A DNA stretch of 43,403 nt from Shewanella surugensis (GCF_023284005.1 NZ_JAKIKS010000040.1:1-43403), one strand, 5' to 3'. Numbered from the stretch's first letter, positions 8,217-16,517 are shown. A program made the numbers and translations. Notes: generated by a model not told the origin, from the sequence alone.

Positions 8217-8282
8217 TGCTACCACGGCATTTGTAAATCCGTTTACATCAGGTCGAACTGGCTTTTAAACAAGGATGTTGTC
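8217..8282. repeat. Intergenic repeat unit 1 with internal hairpin
   Basis: This unit of about 66 bp reads like the one at 8312-8378: both have a small hairpin, then A-C-A-T-C-A-G, a T-C-G-A-A-C-T-G-G-C block, T-T-A-A-A-C-A and G-T-T-G-T. The hairpin here is TGTAAA (8232-8237) and TTTACA (8242-8247). A further partial copy of its left part (CCCTG..ACCACG.CATTTGT) lies at 8602-8640. Confidence 0.6.
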
Positions 8283-8311
8283 AGCGAGACAGGCAGTGTC
8301 TTAACATCCAT

Positions 8312-8378
8312 GTTATTACTGCATCTGTGAATCCATTCACATCAGAGTCGAACTGGCTGTTAAACACGAACGTTGTTA
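8312..8378. repeat. Intergenic repeat unit 2 with covarying hairpin
   Basis: Diverged copy of 8217-8282. Its hairpin is TGTGAA (8326-8331) and TTCACA (8336-8341): compared with unit 1, an A-T pair became a G-C pair on both arms, so pairing is kept. This suggests the structure itself matters, although one covarying pair is limited evidence. Confidence 0.55.
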
Positions 8379-8601
8379 TAAATAACAATTGGAGACTCGG
8401 CTAACAAACACACTTAACCAATATCAAATACACCAACTACCCATAAAAAATGCCATAAACTTTCACCCAACAAGCCCAATTAGAAGCAACCCACTGATTT
8501 TAAGCTTTTGATTTCAATTCCCCATCGGAGCAGCTGAGATAATTCAATCAAGAACAATGTGATTGAGGCATGGAGGCCGAAATAGCCTTAGTTGAATCAG
8601 G

Positions 8602-8700
8602 GGGCGTTCTTTGACATCCCTGTCACCACGACATTTGTTTATCTGACTTATATGGATATAGGAAATGTCTTATTGTTGTCTGGAACAACAAAGACCTAAA
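8602..8700. repeat. Dispersed intergenic repeat, shared with 13.87 kb
   Basis: The left part resembles 8198-8240. The right part (8662-8700) contains TTGTCTGGAACAACAAAG, which is repeated with one change as TTGTCTGGAGCAACAAAG at about 13878-13895. GTTGT and ACAAC flank CTGGA, forming a small hairpin. This looks like a dispersed non-coding repeat family of this genome. Confidence 0.55.
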
Positions 8701-8779
8701 CATCAGAAATGAATCTAAGGCGCTCGTTATTCTTGTTTTTTGAATGATGAAGTGTTTTGCTCCGCTAGGGACGGCAAAG

Positions 8780-8816
8780 GGGTCCAAGGGGGATTGCTGT
8801 TGATCCCCTTTGGCCC
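8780..8816. other. Strong GC-rich hairpin in the gap downstream of the porin
   Basis: CCAAGGGGGAT (8784-8794) pairs with ATCCCCTTTGG (8803-8813) with one G-T wobble, and is extended by GG/CC beyond one mismatch. The loop is 6-8 nt. It lies about 140 bp past the stop of the minus-strand porin gene, with no T-tract on either side, so it is a poor fit for a simple terminator. It may be a REP-like element. Confidence 0.5.
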
Positions 8817-8951
8817 TGTGTGGATGGGGATCCACGACCTTCCATTAAGCAAGCTTAATACCAAAAAGGGCATCAACCTGCATTTAACGGTCGATGCCTC
8901 TCTATTTATTAACATTTAGATTAATGTTTAGGCTAATATTTAGAGCAATTC

Positions 8952-10178
8952 CTAGAAATAGTAGCCAAAGTTAATATTCACTCGTTTATTAACGCCGCCA
9001 TCTCCGGCCATAGAGCCGCCGACAAAGGGCTGGTTTTCGGCAACGACAAAATCGACGTAAGTGAAAAGGCCGCCGGAGGTAATGGCGACGCCTGTGACAT
9101 TCATAAAGGTATCTTCAAGGTTGGCAGATTTATTGGTGACCAGCGAATAATCATTATAAAAAGTCAAATTTGATATAGGTCCGATGTTAACTGGGAGGCT
9201 ATATGCCAAGTTAGCCATGTAGCTGGTGGCTTCTGCCGCAATCGTATCATAGAAGCCATAGGCTGCAACGACCATACGTTCAGCATCCATGCCATCAACA
9301 TCGTACTTGTATTCTGTCAGTTGCAACTTAAGGTTCCAACGGTCATAGTTGGCAACGCCATGCAGAGCCGCTGCCCTGTTTTTGCCATCGGTGCCATTTT
9401 CAATGGCTAACTGGCCTGCTTGGAGTGACACTCCGAGCTCAATTTCAACCTCATTGAGTGCGATGTCGTGCACATAACGCACGTTGACAGTGTTGGTTTC
9501 ACCGGCTGAGTAGCCAACACTTGGGGCGTCGTAGATCCCTTCGCCAGATAAACGAACACCGACAATATTGTAGGAATAACTATCGGTACGATCAGAGACA
9601 TAGCCATCGAGTCCGCCGAGTTCGTCATTTTTAAAGAAAGCCAGATCAAGTCGGTTTTTGTCGCCACGATAAGTGTAATTGAGGCCCAGATCATAATCGT
9701 CTTCCAGTCCGAGATAGAAGTTAGAGCTGAAAAAGTAGCTGTTTGATGCCCAAGTTAAAATACCGAAAGGGACCTGTGTTACACCGATTTTTCCTTGTTG
9801 ATTCTCATCAAAATTATAACCGACCCATGCATGGTGAACGACATTCATGTATTGGTACCAGCGATACTGAGCTGAAAAAATGACATCATCGATGCTACCA
9901 TCAACATCGAGGCGGAATAAGTCGAAATCAGCATCCCCGCCACGATTTTTATTCTCTGAATTATAGTTCTCATAAGAATATTGAAAGCGTGCGGCGCCGC
10001 CAAATTCAACAAAGTCCCCTCTATCGGCATCGACTTCTTCATTACCGGATTCTAATTTTTCGATACGCGCTTTTAATTCTTCTATTTCATCATCTGTAGT
10101 ATTGATAGCATTGGCACTGACATTAGCGGACAGCATTAGAGTGGTGCAAAAAGCTGCAAGTGCGGAACGGATCATCAT
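8952..10178 (-). CDS. Outer-membrane porin at the end of the betaine uptake operon
   Basis: A 408-aa outer-membrane beta-barrel. A signal peptide ending A-N-V-S-A-N-A is followed by a short coiled coil (D-D-E-I-E-E-L-K-A-R-I-E-K-L-E, near residues 28-45), typical of porins that trimerise through an N-terminal helix. About 350 residues of alternating aromatic-rich strands follow, ending in N-I-N-F-G-Y-Y-F with the C-terminal aromatic needed for BAM recognition. The start lies only 19 bp after the proV stop on the same strand, so it is very likely the last gene of proXWV-porin. Passage of betaine-type osmolytes is inferred from this location. It resembles OprO/DcaP-like porins in layout, but the family is not certain. 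Confidence 0.85.
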   Translation of the reverse strand: MMIRSALAAFCTTLMLSANVSANAINTTDDEIEELKARIEKLESGNEEVDADRGDFVEFGGAARFQYSYENYNSENKNRGGDADFDLFRLDVDGSIDDVIFSAQYRWYQYMNVVHHAWVGYNFDENQQGKIGVTQVPFGILTWASNSYFFSSNFYLGLEDDYDLGLNYTYRGDKNRLDLAFFKNDELGGLDGYVSDRTDSYSYNIVGVRLSGEGIYDAPSVGYSAGETNTVNVRYVHDIALNEVEIELGVSLQAGQLAIENGTDGKNRAAALHGVANYDRWNLKLQLTEYKYDVDGMDAERMVVAAYGFYDTIAAEATSYMANLAYSLPVNIGPISNLTFYNDYSLVTNKSANLEDTFMNVTGVAITSGGLFTYVDFVVAENQPFVGGSMAGDGGVNKRVNINFGYYF

Positions 10179-10197
10179 TTATCCTTTTTAGTTTTAT

Positions 10198-11448
10198 TTA
10201 TTTTTCTGTATTCGTGTCGTCGTCAGTTCCATCGTCGTTAGTATCATCGTTGTAAAAATCGGATAGTACGTCTGCGAGATGGGTACGAGAAAGTTCACCT
10301 TGTAAGTCGCCATCAGCATCGATAACGGGGAGGGGTAAATTTGACTCCATGGTGGCGGGGATGATGCTTTCAAGCAGTGCATCTTGTGATATTGGCGTCA
10401 TTTCTTCGACCTTGAAGTCTTCCATTGGTGCATCTTCGTCTGTTTTTACAGCATGTTCCAATGCTTTTTGGCACACAACGCCTTGGAACCCTTCATCGGT
10501 GACATAATAGGCATAGTTAGCGGGAATACGCTTCATCTGCTTAAGCGCTTCACCTATGGTATCGGCAGTAAGGCGATAGGCGGGGGGCTTCATGACCGTT
10601 TCGACGGTGAGGGCGCGTGGACGGTTGACATCTTTGACAAACGCTTCGACATAATCGTCGGCAGGATTGAGTAAAATATCCACAGGCTCGCCCACTTGGA
10701 TCAGATTGCCGTCTTTAAGGATCGCTATCCTATCGCCAATGCGTAGCGCCTCATCGAGATCGTGAGTGATAAAAATGATGGTCTTATGAAGATCTTTCTG
10801 CAGCTCAATCAGTTGATCTTGCATTTCACTGCGGATCAAGGGGTCCAGCGCCGAGAATGCTTCATCCATCAGTAGAATTTCTGCATCAGTACACAGAGCT
10901 CTTGCGAGACCGACGCGTTGCTGCTGGCCACCGGAAAGTTGTGTAGGGAACTGCTTTTCATATCCCGCGAGACCAACGGTTTCAAGCCATTGGGTGGCCT
11001 TGGCATTTCTGCTGGCTTTGTCTACCTTTTGCACACTGAGACCATAAGCGACATTGTCCAGTACGCTTCGATGAGGCATTAAACCAAAGCGTTGAAACAC
11101 CATCGCCATCTTATGACGACGAAATTGCTCCAACTCTTTGCTATTGAGCTTCATCACATCGATACCTTCAACCAATATTTGCCCTTCAGTGGGATCGATA
11201 AGCCGATTGAAGTGACGGATCAAAGTGGATTTTCCTGAGCCAGACAGTCCCATAATGACAAAGATCTCACCTTGGTGAATATCAAGGTTGATGGCTTTAA
11301 GGCCCACGGTATGACCGGTTTTTGCGAGAATATCATCTTTAGATAACCCCTCTTTAACCATCGGCATAACCTTGGAGGGTTTTTTGCCAAAGACCTTATA
11401 GAGATCTTTAATTTGAATGAGTGGCTGCTTGTGTGATTGATTAGTCAT
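10198..11448 (-). CDS. proV: Glycine betaine/proline ABC transporter, ATP-binding subunit
   Basis: About 416 aa, the length of ProV. It has Walker A G-L-S-G-S-G-K-S-T (residues 67-75), the signature L-S-G-G-Q-Q-Q-R, Walker B I-L-L-M-D-E-A, and a C-terminal pair of CBS domains (about residues 285-400) that in ProV/OpuA homologues sense ionic strength. The N-terminal insertion K-P-S-K-V-M-P-M-V-K-E-G before the first strand is characteristic of the family. The ATG at 11448 overlaps the end of proW by 8 bp, indicating translational coupling; a longer frame to 11508 exists but adds residues foreign to ProV. The acidic tail is rich in D, N and T. Confidence 0.93.
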   Translation of the reverse strand: MTNQSHKQPLIQIKDLYKVFGKKPSKVMPMVKEGLSKDDILAKTGHTVGLKAINLDIHQGEIFVIMGLSGSGKSTLIRHFNRLIDPTEGQILVEGIDVMKLNSKELEQFRRHKMAMVFQRFGLMPHRSVLDNVAYGLSVQKVDKASRNAKATQWLETVGLAGYEKQFPTQLSGGQQQRVGLARALCTDAEILLMDEAFSALDPLIRSEMQDQLIELQKDLHKTIIFITHDLDEALRIGDRIAILKDGNLIQVGEPVDILLNPADDYVEAFVKDVNRPRALTVETVMKPPAYRLTADTIGEALKQMKRIPANYAYYVTDEGFQGVVCQKALEHAVKTDEDAPMEDFKVEEMTPISQDALLESIIPATMESNLPLPVIDADGDLQGELSRTHLADVLSDFYNDDTNDDGTDDDTNTEK

Positions 11449-12340
11449 GATGGGCGCCCTGAGTGTGTTTCTGAGATCGCTTGGCGTAGGCTTGAGAGGT
11501 GCGATCAAAAATGATAGCCAGAGCGACGATGGCTAAACCGTTAAAGAGTCCGAGAGTGAAGTACTGGTTGGTGATTGACTTGAGTACGGGCTGACCCAAG
11601 CCCTTGACCCCAATCATCGACGCGATCACGACCATCCCTAGCGCCATCATAATGGTCTGATTGATCCCCGCCATGATGGTGGGAGAGGCCAGTGGTAGCT
11701 GCACCCCCATTAATCGTTGCATCGGACTTGCGCCATAAGCAGTAGCGGCCTCTAGCACTTCTTTGTCGACCAGACGGATCCCAAGATTAGTCAATCGAAT
11801 CACAGGCGGAATAGCATAAATCACCACGGCAATGACGCCGGGAACCTTGCCAATACCCAGCAACATGACCACGGGGATCAGATACACGAAGGCCGGCATG
11901 GTTTGCATGACATCCAGAATGGGCGTGACGAGTGAACGGGTTCGATTACTGCGAGCCATTAAAACGCCAATGGGGATGCCTAATGCGATGGCGATGAGCG
12001 TGCAGACGGTAATGATGCTCAGGGTGCGCATGGTATTTTCCCACATACCGAAATAGCCGATAAGGAGAAATGACACTACGACGCCCACAGACAGTTTCCA
12101 GGAACGACTGGTTAAGTAAACTAATGCAGTAATACAGATCAATACGGCCCACCAAGGGGATTGTACCAACAGTTTTTCAAACCAAATCAGAAAACGAAGC
12201 AGTGGATCGAAGAAAGACTCGATGACGTCACCATACTCACGAGAAAAATCTCGAAAGCTGCTATCTAAATATTTACGTATTCCCAATAACGTGTCGCGGT
12301 CCATTTTTGGAAATTTGCTGAGCCAAGAAAAATCAGCCAT
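11441..12340 (-). CDS. proW: Glycine betaine/proline ABC transporter, permease subunit
   Basis: About 299 aa with the BPD_transp_1 permease fold. The coupling segment E-A-A-T-A-Y-G-A-S-P-M-Q-R-L-M-G-V-Q-L-P matches the EAA motif, and there are six or more membrane segments. A hydrophilic N-terminal extension precedes the first segment, as in ProW. The ATG at 12340 is chosen because GAGGTAAAA sits directly before it; an upstream frame to 12394 has no such site. It lies 79 bp after proX and overlaps proV, so one mRNA is expected. Confidence 0.93.
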   Translation of the reverse strand: MADFSWLSKFPKMDRDTLLGIRKYLDSSFRDFSREYGDVIESFFDPLLRFLIWFEKLLVQSPWWAVLICITALVYLTSRSWKLSVGVVVSFLLIGYFGMWENTMRTLSIITVCTLIAIALGIPIGVLMARSNRTRSLVTPILDVMQTMPAFVYLIPVVMLLGIGKVPGVIAVVIYAIPPVIRLTNLGIRLVDKEVLEAATAYGASPMQRLMGVQLPLASPTIMAGINQTIMMALGMVVIASMIGVKGLGQPVLKSITNQYFTLGLFNGLAIVALAIIFDRTSQAYAKRSQKHTQGAHHD

Positions 12341-12419
12341 TTTTACCTCTATTGTTTTTGATATCGGGTAATTGAGCAAAACGACGAGGCACATTTGGCC
12401 TCACGCTTTTATGTGATTT

Positions 12420-13424
12420 TTATAGTGCGTTGACGGCTGATTTTACTTTTTTGGCGACGTCCGTTGGCAGCCAGTTAATCCAAATGTCTTCATGATCCAT
12501 TAGGAAGTATTCGGCTGCAGTCTTGCCGTCGGCTTGATTGTCTTCCATCCAAGCCAGTAAACTATTCATCTGCGCATTAGTGAATGAGCGTTTTGCAAGA
12601 TATTCAAATTCTAGAGGGGATTTCTCAGCAAAACTTTTGATGGTCACAGTTTGTACTAATGCGGTTGGAAACATAGTGACCTTGGGATCTACGCAGTCAG
12701 GCTTAGCAATGCAGTTTTGATATTCCTCAATATTAGTCCCACTACCGAATTCGACTTTGCTCATTTTGTATTTACCTAAGATTGCAGTCGGTGCCCAATA
12801 GTATCCAAACCAAGGTTTTTTACGTGTATAGGCTCGGGCGATAGACCCAGCTAAGCCCGCGCCAGATCCTGGATCGATTAGATTAAATCCAGCGTCACTG
12901 AGTTTTAGCGCTCGAAACAGGTTCTCGCTTGCGATCTGACAACCCCATCCCGCTGGGCAGCCATAAAAAGCCCCGCGATCAGGGTTTTCTGGATTCTTAA
13001 ACAGCTTTACGTTGGCAATCACTCCCTTGATGGTTTTCAGACTTGGGTCTTTGTCGACCATATATTGGGGTACCCAGAAACCTTCTTCACCGCCATCTGA
13101 TAATGACTTACCAGCAATCGCTAAACGGTTGTCTTTGAGACCTCGTTCGATAAGCTCTTTAACATTATTTCTCCAAATTTCAGGGGCGATATCAGGCTCA
13201 CTCTTTTCAACCATAGAGATAGTTGTCGGCATGGTGTCACCAGGGATCAACTCGGCATCGCAGCCATAACCCTTTTCTAAAATAAAGCGATCAACATTGG
13301 CGATTAATGACGCAGAGCTCCAATTCATATCTGCGATGGTGACTTTACCGCATTGCTCTTCGGCAAAAACGGGATGTGTCGCGGTACTTAGCAGTAGTCC
13401 GCTAATAAGAATGATACTTTTCAT
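12420..13424 (-). CDS. proX: Glycine betaine/proline ABC transporter, periplasmic binding protein
   Basis: A 334-aa ProX/OpuAC protein with a signal peptide (cleavage after H-P-V-F-A-E or nearby) and family blocks A-D-M-N-W-S-S-A, A-P-E-I-W-R-N-N, F-Y-G-C-P-A-G-W-G-C and F-G-Y-Y-W-A-P-T. The aromatic residues in these blocks are of the type that cage trimethylammonium ligands. It is first in the minus-strand operon proX-proW-proV-porin, a gene order different from the E. coli proVWX. The cysteine pair in GCPAGWGC may form a disulphide in the periplasm. The ligand could be betaine, proline betaine or choline. Confidence 0.93.
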   Translation of the reverse strand: MKSIILISGLLLSTATHPVFAEEQCGKVTIADMNWSSASLIANVDRFILEKGYGCDAELIPGDTMPTTISMVEKSEPDIAPEIWRNNVKELIERGLKDNRLAIAGKSLSDGGEEGFWVPQYMVDKDPSLKTIKGVIANVKLFKNPENPDRGAFYGCPAGWGCQIASENLFRALKLSDAGFNLIDPGSGAGLAGSIARAYTRKKPWFGYYWAPTAILGKYKMSKVEFGSGTNIEEYQNCIAKPDCVDPKVTMFPTALVQTVTIKSFAEKSPLEFEYLAKRSFTNAQMNSLLAWMEDNQADGKTAAEYFLMDHEDIWINWLPTDVAKKVKSAVNAL

Positions 13425-14014
13425 AAGAGCTCCGTGATCGAGGTGAGAGTCTGTAGTGTACGTGCCTTTTTAACTCACAATGGTTAGAGTTGAAACTAAG
13501 TGTTTTTTTTGTGCTTGCAGACGGTGGCATTATTATCAGTTTTGTACTGAAAATCAGGGCTGTGTAAAAATTTTGATGACGTAAAGTAACACGTCAAGGT
13601 CTTTATTAACAGTTTTTAATCTAAAACCGTTGTTTTAAGCTGTTTTCACCCTGACGCATATTGTTAGGGGTCTAACTAATAATCGTCGGTGCAGACGATT
13701 TTAGGGCATAGAAATGACATTAAAAAAAGTAGGTCATTGTTGTGTAATGCAATAGGTAATACCCATTGCACTGTATAAATGATCTTTCTGCGGGAGTTTA
13801 AAACACGGTAGGCAAGGTCGTTAATGATTCCATGCATTAACAGACCTTTCTGCCCTCAGATGTTTAAGGTCTTTATTGTCTGGAGCAACAAAGGCCTTTT
13901 ATATCGACGCTGAAATGGCGTTTGAATAAGGACATTCTTGATAAGGAAGATCAGGCCTTTCCCCCCTTTTTTATGACAAGAAGGAGATGTAACCCGCCTT
14001 CATTTGAAGGTTAT
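13425..14014. other. Gap between proX and the OYE gene: proX promoter region plus dispersed repeat
   Basis: About 590 bp without a gene. The part next to proX must carry its promoter; I cannot pick one with confidence. The middle carries the palindromic repeat at 13811-13898. No recognisable protein is encoded on either strand. Confidence 0.5.
13811..13898. repeat. Palindromic dispersed repeat (two hairpins)
   Basis: First hairpin: GGCA, AGGTC, TTAATG (13811-13826) pair with CATTAA, GACCT, TGCC (13835-13854) with small bulges. Second hairpin: AAGGTCTTTATTGT pairs imperfectly with GCAACAAAGGCCTT around CTGGA (about 13869-13898). The second shares its core with 8662-8700. It is non-coding and of REP/MITE-like size, located downstream of the OYE gene and upstream of proX. 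Confidence 0.55.
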
Positions 14015-15340
14015 TTATACTCGCCGTTTTTTAAAGGCATAAATCCCCGCGCCCATGAAGACTTTAAAGAAGGTGGCCCATTCACTTAACTGAGGGTTCG
14101 GCTGTTTGCCTTTGGCCATTCGTGCGAGTTGTTGCTCATACCATGTGATATCTAACATGGTCATTTTATCGATGGCTCTGACGCCTGTGGTGAGTTTTTT
14201 AAGCTCTTGTTGATGTTTAATGTTAGCAAGCAACTTTTGCGGAAAATCAGGGTCAACAGCAATGGTGCGGGCGATACCGACAAAATCAGTTGCGCCAGTA
14301 TCGAGTGCCGCTTGCATGCCTGCGGCGGAGCGAAAGCCACCGGTTAAGACTAAAGGTGTGTCGATGAGTTGGCGAACTTTTTCGATATAATCGATAAAAT
14401 AGGCTTCACGTTTGAGGGTGGAAGCTTTGGCTTTGTGCCCCATCATCGAGGGGCTTTCATAAGTGCCGCCAGAAATTTCAATCAGATCGATCCCCGCTTG
14501 ACTTAAGGCTTTAACCACTGTCATTGACTCGTCTTCGGTGAAGCCGCCTTTCATAAAATCGGCTGAGTTTAGTTTGATCCCGATGGGAAAGGTTGGACCT
14601 ACTTGTTCACGAATAGCATGGTAAACGGCTAATACAAATTTCATGCGGTTTTCTATCGAGCCGCCCCATTGATCCGTGCGTTGATTATGTCGAGAAGATA
14701 AGAATTGACTGACTAAGTATCCATGAGCGCCATGAATTTGCACGCCGCTAAAACCGGCTTGTTTCGATAGCATTGCGCTGGTGGCAAATTGCTGAATAAT
14801 GCGATTAATCTCATTTTCACTCAGTGCTCTTGGTGTATTAAAACCTTTTTCTAAGCCATTTTCGAGTGGAATAGATGAGGGGGCTACAGGGGTGTCACAG
14901 ATAAATTTCGGGATTTGTTTACCCGGATGATTCAGTTGAGTCCAAAGTTGCGTATGGTTCGCTTGACCTGCTTTTGCCCACGCTTTAAAGGCAGATAGAT
15001 CCGATTTTTTATCTAACACTACATTTTTAGGCTCACCGAGAGCAGCTCTATCGATCATAATATTGCCTGTCATGGCCAGTCCAATGCCGCCTTGCGCCCA
15101 GCGTTGGTATAAGGTAGAGAGGCCGGATGTGGGGTTATGATTGGCTGTGCCTAATTGTTCGCTCATGGCAGATTTAAACAAGCGGTTTTTAATGAGTTGG
15201 CCACTGCTTAAGGTAAAAGCTGAACTTAATGTTGGCTTATTGATCCGCTCATGACGATCTGTTCGATCAAGGCTTTCTACTCGCTCAGGGCTGTTTATTG
15301 GCTCAGGGCTGTTCACCTGTTTAGTTTGTGTGTTTTGCAT
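14015..15340 (-). CDS. NADH:flavin oxidoreductase, Old Yellow Enzyme family (NemA-like)
   Basis: A 441-aa FMN-dependent ene-reductase. The TIM-barrel is recognisable from K-N-R-L-F-K-S-A-M-S-E (about 51-61), the active-site block V-Q-I-H-G-A-H-G-Y-L, Q-F-L-S-S-R-H-N-Q-R-T-D-Q-W-G-G-S (the substrate-binding H-x-x-H has become a related H-G-A-H pair), and the phosphate-binding G-I-A-R-T near the end. There is no C-terminal FAD/NADH domain, so it is a single-domain OYE and not a 2,4-dienoyl-CoA reductase. The first 35 residues are a low-complexity charged extension (S-P-E and D-R-T/E-R repeats). It follows the NemR-like regulator gene on the same strand, with an operator-like site 47 bp before its start. 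It likely detoxifies quinones, enals or nitro compounds using NAD(P)H. Confidence 0.88.
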   Translation of the reverse strand: MQNTQTKQVNSPEPINSPERVESLDRTDRHERINKPTLSSAFTLSSGQLIKNRLFKSAMSEQLGTANHNPTSGLSTLYQRWAQGGIGLAMTGNIMIDRAALGEPKNVVLDKKSDLSAFKAWAKAGQANHTQLWTQLNHPGKQIPKFICDTPVAPSSIPLENGLEKGFNTPRALSENEINRIIQQFATSAMLSKQAGFSGVQIHGAHGYLVSQFLSSRHNQRTDQWGGSIENRMKFVLAVYHAIREQVGPTFPIGIKLNSADFMKGGFTEDESMTVVKALSQAGIDLIEISGGTYESPSMMGHKAKASTLKREAYFIDYIEKVRQLIDTPLVLTGGFRSAAGMQAALDTGATDFVGIARTIAVDPDFPQKLLANIKHQQELKKLTTGVRAIDKMTMLDITWYEQQLARMAKGKQPNPQLSEWATFFKVFMGAGIYAFKKRRV

Positions 15341-15386
15341 CTTATTCTTTATTCCTTTTGAATATGAGGGATGATATAAAAAGTTA

Positions 15387-15404
15387 GACCGATCGTCTTT
15401 TAAT
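15387..15404. promoter_or_regulatory. NemR-type operator before the OYE gene (copy 1)
   Basis: GACCGATCGTCTTTTAAT occurs here and again, identically, at 16043-16060 before the regulator gene. With its flank it reads TAGACC-GATC-GTCT, close to the E. coli NemR box TAGACC-N4-GGTCTA. It sits 47-64 bp upstream of the OYE start, a promoter position. Confidence 0.7.
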
Positions 15405-15434
15405 TGGATAAATCAAAACGAATATGACCTGGCT

Positions 15435-16028
15435 CTACAACAGAGCGAGTAATTGCATCATGCAATTTTGGGCGTCTGTTTTGTTTTTAGAGATGCGCAT
15501 TCGGATCAGGCTACCTTGCCAAGTGGACCAATAGATTTTTGCCAATTGTTCGGCCATGATATCGAGTCGAATAAGGCCTTCATCTTGTGCTTGCTTAAAC
15601 AATAAGGTGAACAGTTTTTGGCAGCGTTCAATAGACTGATTGAGCATGGCAAGCGATAAAGGTTGTTTATCATCGATATCAGTGGAAATAGTGGCAATTA
15701 AGCAACTATTTGAGAACTTGGATTTTTCAAATGTATTGATACTGAATAAAGTGATCGCTTTTAACTTATCTAAGGTATTTAATTCTGTTTCATCTTGTTT
15801 AATAAATTGAACGATTTGATTAATCAAATTCTGACTGTAGACATCAATCAATTCAGCGACAAAGGCATCTTTGCTGCCAAAAAAATTATAAAATGAGCCT
15901 TTAGGGACGTTCACTTCATCCAATATTTGTTTAATACCGCTGCCGTGATAGCCATAGGCTGAAAGCTGGGTAATGCCCGCTTGGATTAATGCTTCTCGGG
16001 TTGATTCACTGCGTCTGGGTCTGGCCAT
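15435..16028 (-). CDS. TetR family regulator, NemR/AcuR-like
   Basis: A 197-aa TetR-family repressor. The HTH lies near residues 15-55 (G-S-G-I-K-Q-I-L-D-E-V-N-V-P-K-G-S-F-Y-N-F-F), nearly the NemR/AcuR consensus V-P-K-G-S-F-Y-x-x-F-x-S-K-E/D-A-F. A cysteine in the ligand domain (F-S-N-S-C-L, Cys109) lies where E. coli NemR has its reactive Cys106, so sensing of electrophiles or hypochlorite-type stress is plausible. It is 94 bp upstream of the OYE gene on the same strand. Identical 18-bp sites precede both genes, so it most likely represses itself and the reductase. Confidence 0.88.
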   Translation of the reverse strand: MARPRRSESTREALIQAGITQLSAYGYHGSGIKQILDEVNVPKGSFYNFFGSKDAFVAELIDVYSQNLINQIVQFIKQDETELNTLDKLKAITLFSINTFEKSKFSNSCLIATISTDIDDKQPLSLAMLNQSIERCQKLFTLLFKQAQDEGLIRLDIMAEQLAKIYWSTWQGSLIRMRISKNKTDAQNCMMQLLALL

Positions 16029-16042
16029 GTGCCTGAGTATAT

Positions 16043-16060
16043 GACCGATCGTCTTTTAAT
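16043..16060. promoter_or_regulatory. NemR-type operator before the TetR gene (copy 2)
   Basis: Exact copy of the 18-bp site at 15387-15404, in the same orientation, 15-32 bp upstream of the TetR start codon. This placement fits autorepression. An exact 18-bp repeat at two promoters of one regulator-target pair is unlikely by chance. Confidence 0.7.
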
Positions 16061-16121
16061 GAAAGTGTTTATTTATTTTTACTGCCAAACGTGGTGACTT
16101 TTCCGTGACAGAATAACGTTT

Positions 16122-16466
16122 TTATTCCATTTTAGTGTACTCTTTCCATTTGGCCGACCACTCACGTAGAGGATCTAAAGTGTGCATTAAGGAGTGGCCC
16201 AGAGGCGTTAATTGATATCATAAAGTTGTTGATATTAATAGGTTTTCTTGTGTTAGTTGTTTCAATCTGTCATTTAATACTGAAGGTGACATAGCATCAC
16301 ACTGTGCTTGTAATGCCCTAAAGTTGAGTGCTTGTTTACGCAGTTGCCATAGGATCCTCATGTTCCATTTTCGGCCCAGTAGATCAAATAACGCCATGAT
16401 CGGAACACCGGATTGTGAGCCGCGTACGGGAGTATGGGGAAGGGGAGCTGTTATTTCTGTGGTCAT
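16122..16466 (-). pseudogene. HxlR family regulator interrupted by one in-frame TGA
   Basis: From the ATG at 16466 the frame encodes an HxlR-type winged helix: V-P-I-M-A-L-F-D-L-L-G-R-K-W-N-M-R-I-L-W-Q-L, then S-P-S-V-L-N-D-R-L-K-Q-L-T. After L-L-I-S-T-T-L a TGA (16218-16220) stops it. The same frame then continues Y-Q-L-T-P-L-G-H-S-L-M-H-T-L-D-P-L-R-E-W to a natural TAA at 16122, which is exactly the C-terminal half of the family. Homologues usually have G-Y-x-L-T-P-L-G, so a GGA to TGA change explains the break. An apparent 8-codon upstream extension starts with TTG and is not needed. It is divergent from the broken YciI gene, its probable target. Confidence 0.85.
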
Positions 16467-16517
16467 GAGTATTATTTTTGAGTGCAAGAGGTTGATTGAA
16501 AGGATTTTACCATCTTT

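Larger units (their letters stand above)
8015..8951. other. Long non-coding, repeat-rich gap
   Basis: About 940 bp between the two-TM protein and the porin. Open frames here are short and on both strands, without ribosome binding sites or family resemblance. It holds two tandem-like units (8217-8282, 8312-8378), a third partial copy (8602-8650), a repeat shared with 13.87 kb (8662-8700), and a strong hairpin (8780-8816). Confidence 0.6.

Noticed and set aside
8623..8915. Two overlapping minus-strand frames of 62-70 codons
   Set aside because: They lie in the repeat-rich gap across a strong hairpin, have no ribosome binding site and resemble no protein.
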